Shown piece after piece: positions 6,992 to 14,114 of a DNA stretch of 19,488 bases; the first letter of the stretch is position 1, and each line of letters starts with the position of its first letter. This DNA comes from an uncultured Lachnospiraceae bacterium (lineage in GTDB: Bacteria; Bacillota; Clostridia; Lachnospirales; Lachnospiraceae). Location of the stretch: positions 1 through 19,488 of the forward strand of contig CAMPAP010000058.1 of NCBI GenBank assembly GCA_946631935.1. The letters are read 5' to 3'. The notes under the pieces were generated by a model. The model saw nothing but the letters and a program-made list of their open reading frames with translations, searched no databases and had not been told where the DNA came from. The translations under genes were made by a program, and so were the position numbers.

Positions 6992-8317
6992 ATGGCTGAC
7001 AGGATCTCAGAATGGATATTTGAAACTTTTCTAAATAAAACCGGCAGAGCGGCAGATAAGAATCTTACTAAAAAACTGATATTCCTAAACCCCTGTGAGG
7101 ATACTGAAAAGCTATACCGTGATTTTAGTGTCAAAAGGATCAAGGCGGTTCTTTTGGTGATTTTTTCGGGAGTGATGCTAATCGCATTTACGAAGATCAG
7201 TCTTTGCCTGAACCGAAACGTTGAAGGAAACATTATTGAACGAAACGAGTGGGATGGAGAAGGGAAAAAAGTAGAACTTACCGCATCTTACGGTGAAATG
7301 TCTGCGGATATAGGAATAAAAGTAGAGAGCAGGACTTTGTCCGAAGAGGAAATCGAAAAATATACGGAGGCATTTGAGGATGATCTTCCGTATCTGATAC
7401 TTGGAGAAAATGAAGATCTTAACCATGTAAGCTCGGATCTTGAACTGAAAGAAAAATACGACGGGTATCCGTTTCAATGTGAATGGAGATCCTCGGATAC
7501 GGAACTGATAAGAGCTTATAACGGTAAGATCAGCACGGGGAATGAAGGGGAAGCGGTCCTTACTGTCATTTTTTCTCTTGGGGAATTCGAAAGGAGTAAG
7601 GAAATAAACATCAGGGTTTGTAAACCCATTATGTCCGATGAGGAGTTTTTTGGTGAGGAAATAAGAAAAGCAGTGATGCAAAGTGAGCTGGAGGGAAGAA
7701 ACAATAAAGAGTTTATCCTTCCTGAGAATGTATCCGGTCATAAACTCAGATGGGAATACAGACAGGAGGATAATTCCCTTCTGTTTGGAGTTTTGTTTCT
7801 GATAGCCGGAGTTGTTGTGTACGGCGCCTCAGAGAAGGATCTTGAAAGATCCGTTAAAAAAAAGAAGAAAAACATGCTGGGGAGTTATCCCAGGGTGCTC
7901 AGGGAAATGTCTCTTTATGTTGGTGCCGGAATGACAGTAAAGGCAGCTTTTAAACGCATCGCAGAAGAAGGAAAACAAAACGGAAACGAGCTGATATTTG
8001 AGGAAATGAGACTTGCCTGTAATGAGATGAACAGCGGCATAAGCGAGGGTGAATGTTATGAACGTTTCGGAAACCGTACGGGACTGGGGGAATATATAAA
8101 GTTTGCGGGACTGCTGAGCCAGACTCTCAGGAGGGGCAATCCCGGTTTCAAGGAAAGGCTCAGGGATGAAGCGAGATTATCCATGAAAGAAAAAGCGCTG
8201 AAGGCAAAGAGGTCCGGAGAGGAAGCCCAGACAAAAATGCTTGCTCCAATGATGATGATGCTTGCCGTTGTTATGGTGATGATAATGATACCGGCCATGA
8301 CCGGAATGAATATATAG
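6992..8317 (+). CDS. tadC: TadC-like platform protein with an inserted extracytoplasmic Ig-like domain
   Basis: This 441-aa membrane protein is the second T2SSF platform subunit. Order: a cytoplasmic N terminus, TM1 at about 50-71, an exposed domain of about 185 residues (75-260), TM2 at about 262-278, a lysine cluster, the T2SSF domain (about 295-440: YPRVLREMSLYVGAGMTVKAAF, RLRDEARLSMKEKALKAKRSGEEAQTK split across two helices) and a last Met-rich TM at 417-436. The exposed domain contains ECEWRSSD-like text (QCEWRSSDTELI, then NGKI, EGEAVLTVIF and INIRV), the pattern of the atrophied bacterial Ig-like family. This makes the protein much longer than a standard TadC (about 250-300 aa). AGAGGA lies 7 nt before the ATG, and 3 nt separate it from tadB. 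Confidence 0.88.
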   Translation: MADRISEWIFETFLNKTGRAADKNLTKKLIFLNPCEDTEKLYRDFSVKRIKAVLLVIFSGVMLIAFTKISLCLNRNVEGNIIERNEWDGEGKKVELTASYGEMSADIGIKVESRTLSEEEIEKYTEAFEDDLPYLILGENEDLNHVSSDLELKEKYDGYPFQCEWRSSDTELIRAYNGKISTGNEGEAVLTVIFSLGEFERSKEINIRVCKPIMSDEEFFGEEIRKAVMQSELEGRNNKEFILPENVSGHKLRWEYRQEDNSLLFGVLFLIAGVVVYGASEKDLERSVKKKKKNMLGSYPRVLREMSLYVGAGMTVKAAFKRIAEEGKQNGNELIFEEMRLACNEMNSGISEGECYERFGNRTGLGEYIKFAGLLSQTLRRGNPGFKERLRDEARLSMKEKALKAKRSGEEAQTKMLAPMMMMLAVVMVMIMIPAMTGMNI

Positions 8318-8331
8318 AAGGAGGAAAACAT

Positions 8332-8508
8332 ATGCAAAAACTGAAAAACATAAAAGATTTTATGCGTGAAGATGATGGAATGGGAACGGTGGAGGTGATC
8401 CTGATCATCGTGGTCCTTGTAGGCCTTGTGATCATTTTCAAGGGAAGGATCACGGAGATCGTTGAAAGACTTTTTGATAAGATCTCAAGACAAACGGATC
8501 AGGTATGA
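8332..8508 (+). CDS. flp: Flp-type prepilin (type IVb major pilin)
   Basis: This 58-aa prepilin is the likely main subunit of the pilus. A charged leader (MQKLKNIKDFMREDDG) is followed by the processing site G16|M17, with Glu21 at the canonical +5 position, and then the hydrophobic helix VEVILIIVVLVGLVIIF (20-36) and a short amphipathic tail (KGRITEIVERLFDKISRQTDQV in two parts). This matches the Lachnospiraceae Flp1-like pilin pattern. A strong AAGGAGG (8318-8324) lies 7 nt before the ATG, the best ribosome-binding site in the operon, in keeping with an abundant product. The stop overlaps the next start (ATGA). Confidence 0.93.
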   Translation: MQKLKNIKDFMREDDGMGTVEVILIIVVLVGLVIIFKGRITEIVERLFDKISRQTDQV

Positions 8509-10055
8509 TGCGGGGCAGAGAATGCGGATATCTGACGGTATATATGACACTTACCCTGGCTGTGCTTCTTTCGCTTTGTCTGACGATGGTGGAGGGGGCG
8601 AGGAAAAGCGCGATGAGAATGCAGGCTGAGGTGGTCACTTATACCGCAATGAGAAGTGTCCTTGCAGAATATAACAGGGAACTTGCAAAACAATACAATA
8701 TTTTTGCCGTGGATTCATCGTATGGAACAACGTTGTCCGGAGCAGATACGGTTTCGGATCATTTTTCAGGATATATGAACAAAAATTACGAATATGAAGT
8801 TGTATATCCGTGGGCAAGGAACAGGGATTTTTTGGCAGCTCATCCGGATAACTGTTCAGTCAGCGGCATCCGGTATCTTACAGATGGTGATGGAAGGGTA
8901 TTCAGAGAATGCGCGATCGATGCGATCAAGGATGATTATGGGATCGTTGCAGCCCGAGAGGTCATTGACTGGGCATCATCTTCGGAGATAAGGGCAGCAG
9001 ACAGTATGGATGTTTATGCTGACATGAGCGGTAAGGACGGTACAGTATCAAGGGCTGCATCTGCTGAAAGAAGCAGGAGACAGGCTAAAAGAGATCAGGA
9101 GGAACGTGACTATGAAGCATCCTGTAAAGCTGCGGAGGAAAAAGGGGAACCTTCGCCCCCGCCTCCGGATTATACGGATGTTCCGGAAGAGTACAGATCC
9201 CCTGTATCGGGAATTGCCGAAACTGCAAAGACCGGAATACTCGGACTTATTCTGGATGATCCGGAAAATCTTTCGCGGAGGTATCTTGATACGGAGAAGA
9301 TCATATCCGGCCGAATGGCAGCAGGAATGATAAATGCCGGAAATCTTGAATATGAAAATCCGGACGAAAGCCTGGCGGATGAAGTGCTTGGCAAGGCGCT
9401 TTTTGGAGAGTATCTCATCAGGTACATGGGTTATTACGGAAGCACATCCCCGGATGATGCTCTGTGGTATCAGATCGAATACATTATTTCCGGAGAATCG
9501 TCAGATACGGAAAACCTTAACAAGGTTGTCTGCATGATTTTGGCAATAAGGGCAGGAATGGATCTTTTGTATCTGGAGAGCGACAGCGAAAAAAAGAATG
9601 AGGCGGAGCTTCTTTCAGCAGCAATCTGTACCTTATGTATGATCCCGTCCATGACAGATACACTTACTCAGGCCATACTCGCAGGATGGGCTGTAGCTGA
9701 AGCCAGGTATGACGTAAGAACTCTTTTGGGCGGGGGAAGGATCGATTTTATAAAGTCATCAAGAACATGGCATACAGGCCTTAATATGGCTTTGTCCAAC
9801 GCTGAGACAGGAAGCGGCGGCAAGTCAGAAACAGGCATGTCATACAAGGATTACTTAAGGATCTTTTTGTTTATGTGTGATACGGACATTATAACGGCGC
9901 GTGCAATGGATATTGCCGAATCAGATATCCGTTTGACAGCAGGGAATATGAATTTTCGAATGGATGCCTGTGCTGAGATGATAGAGTGTCAGGCTGATAT
10001 TTCAAACATTTTCGGAAGCAGGGTAAATATAACAAGAAAACCCAGGTACAGATAA
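8505..10055 (+). CDS. Membrane-anchored pilus-operon protein, DUF5702-like
   Basis: The 516-aa product has one N-terminal hydrophobic segment (about 8-31, GYLTVYMTLTLAVLLSLCLT) and a large exported remainder. It resembles the Lachnospiraceae DUF5702 family found in Tad loci (recognised from memory). The segment imitates a class III prepilin leader (G8|Y9LTVY), but position +5 is Tyr13 rather than Glu, so processing is doubtful. A charged, proline-containing linker lies around residues 186-238 (RSRRQAKRDQEERDYEAS, then PSPPPPDY). The C-terminal half is helical and weakly hydrophobic. It may act as a minor, TadG-like tip or cell-wall-spanning component. ATG 8505 overlaps the pilin stop by 4 nt; ATG 8508 is an equal alternative. 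Confidence 0.75.
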   Translation: MMRGRECGYLTVYMTLTLAVLLSLCLTMVEGARKSAMRMQAEVVTYTAMRSVLAEYNRELAKQYNIFAVDSSYGTTLSGADTVSDHFSGYMNKNYEYEVVYPWARNRDFLAAHPDNCSVSGIRYLTDGDGRVFRECAIDAIKDDYGIVAAREVIDWASSSEIRAADSMDVYADMSGKDGTVSRAASAERSRRQAKRDQEERDYEASCKAAEEKGEPSPPPPDYTDVPEEYRSPVSGIAETAKTGILGLILDDPENLSRRYLDTEKIISGRMAAGMINAGNLEYENPDESLADEVLGKALFGEYLIRYMGYYGSTSPDDALWYQIEYIISGESSDTENLNKVVCMILAIRAGMDLLYLESDSEKKNEAELLSAAICTLCMIPSMTDTLTQAILAGWAVAEARYDVRTLLGGGRIDFIKSSRTWHTGLNMALSNAETGSGGKSETGMSYKDYLRIFLFMCDTDIITARAMDIAESDIRLTAGNMNFRMDACAEMIECQADISNIFGSRVNITRKPRYR

Positions 10056-10097
10056 AAGATCCCAAAACAAAATGATATTTTTACTTACTTATGAATA

Positions 10098-11099
10098 ATG
10101 AAGGGGAACAGAGCAGAGATGTCTTTTTTATGCCGGGCAGGCCAACACAAACACACCCTGTTTGATCATAAAAAAAAATATAGAATTTCTTCTCCGGGAC
10201 GACAACTACTACACAGGTCTGCCCGCATAGAGAAGACATCTCTGCTGCAGGGCAGTATGACAGTGGAAGCATCAGTTATTCTGCCATGCTTTCTGTTCTT
10301 CTTCATTAATCTCTCCTCCAGTCTTGAGATGATAAGACTTCAGTCGAATGTCCAGTATGCGCTTCACAAAGCCGGAAATGAAGTGTGCCTGTACGGAAGC
10401 CTGCTGACGGAGGAATTAAAAGAAATGGGTCCTGCGGGCCATGGAGGATCAAAGCAGGAAAGCGCTCCCGGAGATGCAGGCGATGAAGCTGATCAGATCT
10501 CCGAGCTGATTACCGGAATGCTGCTTTCGCAGACCTACGTAAGATCAGCCATGGAAAGTGAACTTACGAAAACATATCTTGAGGAAAGTCCGCTGAAAAA
10601 AGGACCGGATAGTTTCGATTTTGCCGGAAGCTTGTTCGATGAAAACGATATCGTGGATATACGTCTTACATATGGGGTGGAAACACCGATAAAATGGATA
10701 TCTCCTGCGGGTTTCAGTATGCCGGCAAGATTTTACGGACATCTTTGGAACGGATATGAACTGGAGGGCGAAGGGCTTGCTCCGGTGCAGGAGCAGATAG
10801 TTTATATTACCGATGACAGTGAAGTATATCATGTTACGACAACATGTACTCATTTAAAGCTGAGTATACGTCCTGTTTCATATGCAGATGTAAGCGGCGA
10901 AAGGAATACCGGAGGAGCCAGATACTATCCATGTGAGGTGTGCGCTTCAGGGAGTGCTCCGGGTGTTGTATATGTGGGATCATGGGGAGACAGATATCAC
11001 TATTTGGATGATTGCTATACCCTTACAAGGTCATATACCGCAGTGCCGTTATCCGAAGTGGAGGACTCCCACAGACCCTGTATGAGGTGCGGAAAATGA
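10098..11099 (+). CDS. TadE-like pseudopilin with two predicted zinc-binding repeats
   Basis: This prepilin-like exported protein is up to 333 aa long. The class III signature is QG52|S53MTVE57, with Glu at +5, then the hydrophobic helix EASVILPCFLFFFINLS (57-73) and a long extracytoplasmic part. The C terminus holds two copies of a motif YH-x4-C ... PC-x2-C: His245, Cys250, Cys279, Cys282 and His301, Cys306, Cys328, Cys331, each with four candidate metal ligands. The start is unsure. ATG 10098 and ATG 10119 both lack a well-placed ribosome-binding site, and the second lies inside a long hairpin. ATG 10257 would delete the G|S processing site. The leader of 52 residues is long for the family. 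The stop overlaps the next start (ATGA). Confidence 0.8.
   Translation: MKGNRAEMSFLCRAGQHKHTLFDHKKKYRISSPGRQLLHRSARIEKTSLLQGSMTVEASVILPCFLFFFINLSSSLEMIRLQSNVQYALHKAGNEVCLYGSLLTEELKEMGPAGHGGSKQESAPGDAGDEADQISELITGMLLSQTYVRSAMESELTKTYLEESPLKKGPDSFDFAGSLFDENDIVDIRLTYGVETPIKWISPAGFSMPARFYGHLWNGYELEGEGLAPVQEQIVYITDDSEVYHVTTTCTHLKLSIRPVSYADVSGERNTGGARYYPCEVCASGSAPGVVYVGSWGDRYHYLDDCYTLTRSYTAVPLSEVEDSHRPCMRCGK
10112..10246 (+). repeat. Long imperfect inverted repeat (RNA hairpin) ahead of the TadE-like gene
   Basis: The left arm is 10112-10143 and the right arm 10216-10246. Read as RNA they pair over 31 positions: 14 perfect pairs (AGCAGAGATGTCTT with AAGACATCTCTGCT), then UUUU with AGAG (two G-U pairs), AUG with CAU, one bulged C, CGGGCAG with CTGCCCG, one more G-U and two G-C. 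There is no true mismatch; every non-Watson-Crick position is G-U. The loop is about 72 nt and AT-rich, with a run of nine A at 10171-10179. The element fills the only long gap of the pilus operon and overlaps the presumed N-terminal coding part of the next gene. Confidence 0.85.
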
Positions 11100-11566
11100 G
11101 ACTGTATATGATCCTGATGTTCTTTATTCTTTTGTTAATGTCCATATGGGATATTAAATGTCAAAAGATACCACGAGGCCTTATCCTGTCAGGATTTTTG
11201 GTTTCCGGTATCAGGATGATTTTCCTGTTTATGAGTGAGGGGCCTCTTGCGGAACGGCTGTTTCTTACCTGCAAAGCTCTGTTGGGGGCCCTTCCGGGTT
11301 TGATCATGGTCGTGTTGTCATATTATACGGACAAGATTGGCCGTGGTGACGGGATGGTCATTACGATAACCGGTTTGTGTGAAGACTTTCTTTTTTCAAT
11401 GATACTTGTGTGCATGGCGTGTATTTTTATGGCACTTCCCGGTGCGGTTATGCTTTTTTGCGGAAAGATCGGGAAGAACACAAGATTTCCGTTTGTTCCT
11501 TTTGTCATGGCTTCATTTATTATCCTGAAATTATTATCCATAGCAAAGATGGGAGGAATTGTTTAA
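11096..11566 (+). CDS. Second prepilin peptidase of the operon (A24 family)
   Basis: The 156-aa polytopic membrane protein has both catalytic aspartates of the A24 fold: D19 in SIWDIKCQKIP and D85 in the GxGD signature (G82-R-G-D85, then GMVITITGL). A late RFPFVPFVMASF motif, typical of the last helices of leader peptidases, is present. It is clearly different in sequence from the first peptidase at 3546-4049, so this is not a recent duplication. The start at ATG 11096 is set by the 4-nt overlap with the TadE-like gene. It stands between two TadE-like genes and may process these pseudopilins, leaving the first enzyme for the Flp pilin (inference). Confidence 0.85.
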   Translation: MRLYMILMFFILLLMSIWDIKCQKIPRGLILSGFLVSGIRMIFLFMSEGPLAERLFLTCKALLGALPGLIMVVLSYYTDKIGRGDGMVITITGLCEDFLFSMILVCMACIFMALPGAVMLFCGKIGKNTRFPFVPFVMASFIILKLLSIAKMGGIV

Positions 11567-12042
11567 TGAAAAATATTAAGGCAGGCAATGGCGGATATTT
11601 TACCGTAGAAGCGGTTCTTATCCTGCCGATAGCCCTTGCGATCATACTTCTTGTGATGCAGATCTGGTTTTTCAGGTATAACAGAGTGTTGCAGGAAACG
11701 GATACCTGCGGAGTTTTAGTCAGAAGCTCTCATATGCAGGATCTTGATGCGGAAGAGAGAGCGGAATATGTCACAGCCGAACTGCAAAAAAGATATAAAG
11801 ATAAATATATTGCCTGGAATTTTGGAGAGATCAATACATCCGTATCCAAAGGAGTCCTTACATGCAATGTGTCAGCAGGAAGCGGTCTCTCACCGGGATC
11901 TTTTGCCCCGTGGTCAGGGGGACCTGAGTCTGAAGCTGTTACCGAAAGAAGTACGGGTACGGTGTCTGAGGTTTTTATTATCAGGAGCTATAGAAAACTG
12001 CTCGGAATAGATGAGAAGATCAAAGATCTTTCCGAGGGCTGA
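11566..12042 (+). CDS. TadE-like pseudopilin
   Basis: This encodes a 158-aa exported protein with a class III prepilin-type N terminus: MKNIKAGNGG, cleavage G10|Y11, and Glu15 at +5, followed by AVLILPIALAIILLVMQIWFF (membrane helix, about 16-36 counted in two turns of hydrophobic text). The rest is a small extracytoplasmic domain rich in polar and glycine/serine residues. GGGAGG (11551-11556) lies 9 nt before ATG 11566, and the previous stop TAA shares one base with the ATG; an upstream extension of the frame is not needed. It is probably a minor pilin acting in pilus initiation or anchoring. Confidence 0.85.
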   Translation: MKNIKAGNGGYFTVEAVLILPIALAIILLVMQIWFFRYNRVLQETDTCGVLVRSSHMQDLDAEERAEYVTAELQKRYKDKYIAWNFGEINTSVSKGVLTCNVSAGSGLSPGSFAPWSGGPESEAVTERSTGTVSEVFIIRSYRKLLGIDEKIKDLSEG

Positions 12043-12055
12043 AAAGGGGAAAACA

Positions 12056-13303
12056 ATGATCGTAAGTGAATATATAAAGGGGCTTAAAAATAATTATGTA
12101 AGGATCAGGGAACTCAGTCTTCCGGACGAAAGGAAGTACCAGTACTGCATTATGAAGAGGGGCGGAATATCCGGTTTTCTTCCTTTTGAGATCAGATATA
12201 TCGATACGGATGCATATATGTATTATGACATTACATCAAAGCAGAACATCAGCACCCTGTACTCAAAAAAGCCTTTGGACAGAAAATGGATCGGGGATTT
12301 TTATGCGGCCATGAAAAAGGTGAAAAACGAGGCGGTAAGATTTTTGCTTGATCCGTCAAATATAATCTGGAATCCGTCCAATGTGTACAGGGATCTTACA
12401 AGCGGCCAGTTTTCATTTTTGTACGTTCCATATCTTGATGATAATAACGGGATGTCGGAAATGATGGATTTTATACTGGAACATGTGGATTACTCCGATG
12501 AGGAACTGGTGAAGTGTATCTACAGCGTAGCGGAACAGTATAAAACATCAGGAGATATATACCTTAGTGAAAAAGTATTTTTGGATATTGAAGGAATAAA
12601 AATCGATCCGGAAAATACGGATGTATCAGTAAGTGATGATGTGATGGAAAAAGATCCCGAAATGAAGGATGTTCCTGAAAATACGGATAAAAATGACCGT
12701 ACATTGGATGATATATATGAAAATGCCGAAAAGATAGGTAACGGCTTTAAGGGAATAGGTGAACGCCCTCTTCATCTGAAACCTACTGCAAAGGATAACG
12801 ATAAAAAGAAACGGCAGCAAAACGTTGGAAAAAGCATGGGACTTTTCTCATTCATAAAAAGAGCCAAGGAAAGAGATGCATTTTTAAGAGACGAATACGG
12901 GTATGGAAACGAATTGGAGGGCATGGGAGCGGTGGCAGAAGAACTCCTGTACAGCGACAGAGAAAATGAGGATAGTCAGGAGGGAACTTTATATCTGGAT
13001 ATATCGGAGGAAGAAAAGAAGATAAGAATGGAAAGCGAAACCGGGGCACTTTTGTATGTATTTGACGGGGATTCCTGCATCATAGGAAAAAAAGAAGCAG
13101 AAGCCGATCTTGTGATAGATGATGCCGGAGTGAGCCGGATGCATGCAAGAGTATTTCTTAAGGACGGGGATTATTATCTTGAAGATCTGAACTCAACCAA
13201 CGGAACATTTAAAAATGGTCTGAAACTGAAACCATATGAACAAAAGAAGCTAGAAAGAGGAGATGAGATAAAGATCGCAACAAGAAGAATATTTTTCAGA
13301 TAG
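12056..13303 (+). CDS. FHA-domain protein with N-terminal DUF6382-like region
   Basis: The 415-aa protein is soluble and probably cytoplasmic. The N-terminal 175 residues (YVRIRELSLPDERKYQYCI..., SNIIWNPSNVYRDL, FSFLYVPYLD) look like the DUF6382 family seen with FHA domains in Lachnospiraceae (from memory). A linker at about 180-330 is acidic then basic, with a small internal repeat (DPENTDVS / VPENTDKN). The FHA domain spans about 331-415 with S360-R361-x-H363 and S380-T-N-G-T384, the phosphothreonine-binding signature. The usual Gly-Arg before them is Gly344-Lys345. ATG 12056 is chosen because AAGGGG lies just upstream. It closes the operon and could link pilus assembly to Ser/Thr kinase signalling. 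Confidence 0.87.
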   Translation: MIVSEYIKGLKNNYVRIRELSLPDERKYQYCIMKRGGISGFLPFEIRYIDTDAYMYYDITSKQNISTLYSKKPLDRKWIGDFYAAMKKVKNEAVRFLLDPSNIIWNPSNVYRDLTSGQFSFLYVPYLDDNNGMSEMMDFILEHVDYSDEELVKCIYSVAEQYKTSGDIYLSEKVFLDIEGIKIDPENTDVSVSDDVMEKDPEMKDVPENTDKNDRTLDDIYENAEKIGNGFKGIGERPLHLKPTAKDNDKKKRQQNVGKSMGLFSFIKRAKERDAFLRDEYGYGNELEGMGAVAEELLYSDRENEDSQEGTLYLDISEEEKKIRMESETGALLYVFDGDSCIIGKKEAEADLVIDDAGVSRMHARVFLKDGDYYLEDLNSTNGTFKNGLKLKPYEQKKLERGDEIKIATRRIFFR

Positions 13304-13330
13304 CCGCAGAAAATGGCATGAACAAACCCG

Positions 13331-13361
13331 GCACCGGATGTGATCATCCGGTGCTTTATTT
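13331..13361 (+). terminator. Intrinsic terminator of the pilus operon
   Basis: A perfect 10-bp stem (GCACCGGATG with CATCCGGTGC) closes on a TGAT loop (13341-13344) and is followed by TTTATTT (13355-13361). It lies 27 nt after the FHA gene stop. Confidence 0.93.
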
Positions 13362-13388
13362 GTTGATAATCCTTCAATATGGTATATT
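13360..13388 (+). promoter_or_regulatory. Possible promoter of the housekeeping gene run
   Basis: TTGTTG (13360-13365) is followed by a 17-nt spacer and TATATT (13383-13388). The -10 is 5/6 and the -35 is 4/6 to consensus. Placement between a terminator and the next gene (start at 13424) supports it. TTGATA at 13363 with TAGAAT at 13388 (19-nt spacer) is an alternative reading. Confidence 0.5.
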
Positions 13389-13423
13389 AGAATGCGTAGG
13401 ATTTTAACCAAGGAGAGACTCAG

Positions 13424-14080
13424 GTGTCCGAAGATAAAGAATTTGATAAAGCACTTGAAAGGATGAAGAGCAGCTTTGCGGGAAAGGATGGGATAATCCA
13501 CCTTTTTGAGCAGGGATACTCATTTGGTGAGATCCAGTCATCCATGGATTTTCCTTTTTCTATGGAAAAGATAGGAAGGACCGTCTGGGAGTACCTGATT
13601 TCCAATGAAACCATACTTTTGAGGGACCCCCTGTCCGGACAGGGCAAGGAAAATGCAACGTATGTCAAAACCGTCGGTGCATACGGAAAGCAGTCTTTCG
13701 TAAAGGTTGTCGGAGATGAAACCGATGAGAAGACGATCAGGTTCAGGAAGATGATCCTTAATGTTTCCCATGATATTTTCGACGTCCTTGCAGGCACCGA
13801 GATCGGTAAGGTCGAGAAGTTCATAAAAGAGAATTCATCCGGCGGCCCTGATTATGTCAGCGTTGATTTTGGAAGGCTTAAGACAAGGTCAGGAAACGAA
13901 TGGATCACCATGTTGTCGTCTCTTTCCGGTGAAGAGAGGGATTACGTTGAAAACCTTCCCTGGCAGAACAGCCTCGGCAGTGTTTATCACAAGATAGATG
14001 ACAGACTTATCAAGGTTTTGTACAGCCTGGAAAGATCAGGATTTCTTCCCGGGGTGTATTATTTTGCCGTAAATGAATAA
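13424..14080 (+). CDS. Hypothetical protein, 218 aa
   Basis: I do not recognise this family. The product is soluble, with no signal peptide or membrane helix. The GTG start is supported by AGGAGA (13411-13416) 7 nt upstream. Residues 25-65 (FEQGYSFGEIQSSMDFPFS then MEKIGRTVWEYLISNETILL) have the rhythm of a helix-turn-helix or winged-helix unit, but that is weak. The remaining part alternates charged helices with a possible beta segment (YVSVDFGRL). Codon use resembles its neighbours and the frame is intact, so it is a real gene. It stands first in a run with a flavodoxin-like/SCP2 protein 34 nt downstream, which gives no clear functional hint. Confidence 0.8.
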   Translation: MSEDKEFDKALERMKSSFAGKDGIIHLFEQGYSFGEIQSSMDFPFSMEKIGRTVWEYLISNETILLRDPLSGQGKENATYVKTVGAYGKQSFVKVVGDETDEKTIRFRKMILNVSHDIFDVLAGTEIGKVEKFIKENSSGGPDYVSVDFGRLKTRSGNEWITMLSSLSGEERDYVENLPWQNSLGSVYHKIDDRLIKVLYSLERSGFLPGVYYFAVNE

Positions 14081-14114
14081 ATGACGAAGATGGGCCCGGA
14101 CGGAAGGAGCAGAT

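Noticed and set aside
10091..10165. Short 24-codon frame upstream of the TadE-like gene, possible leader peptide
   Set aside because: No ribosome-binding site and overlaps the hairpin arm; cannot be supported beyond chance, though it could be looked at with the hairpin.
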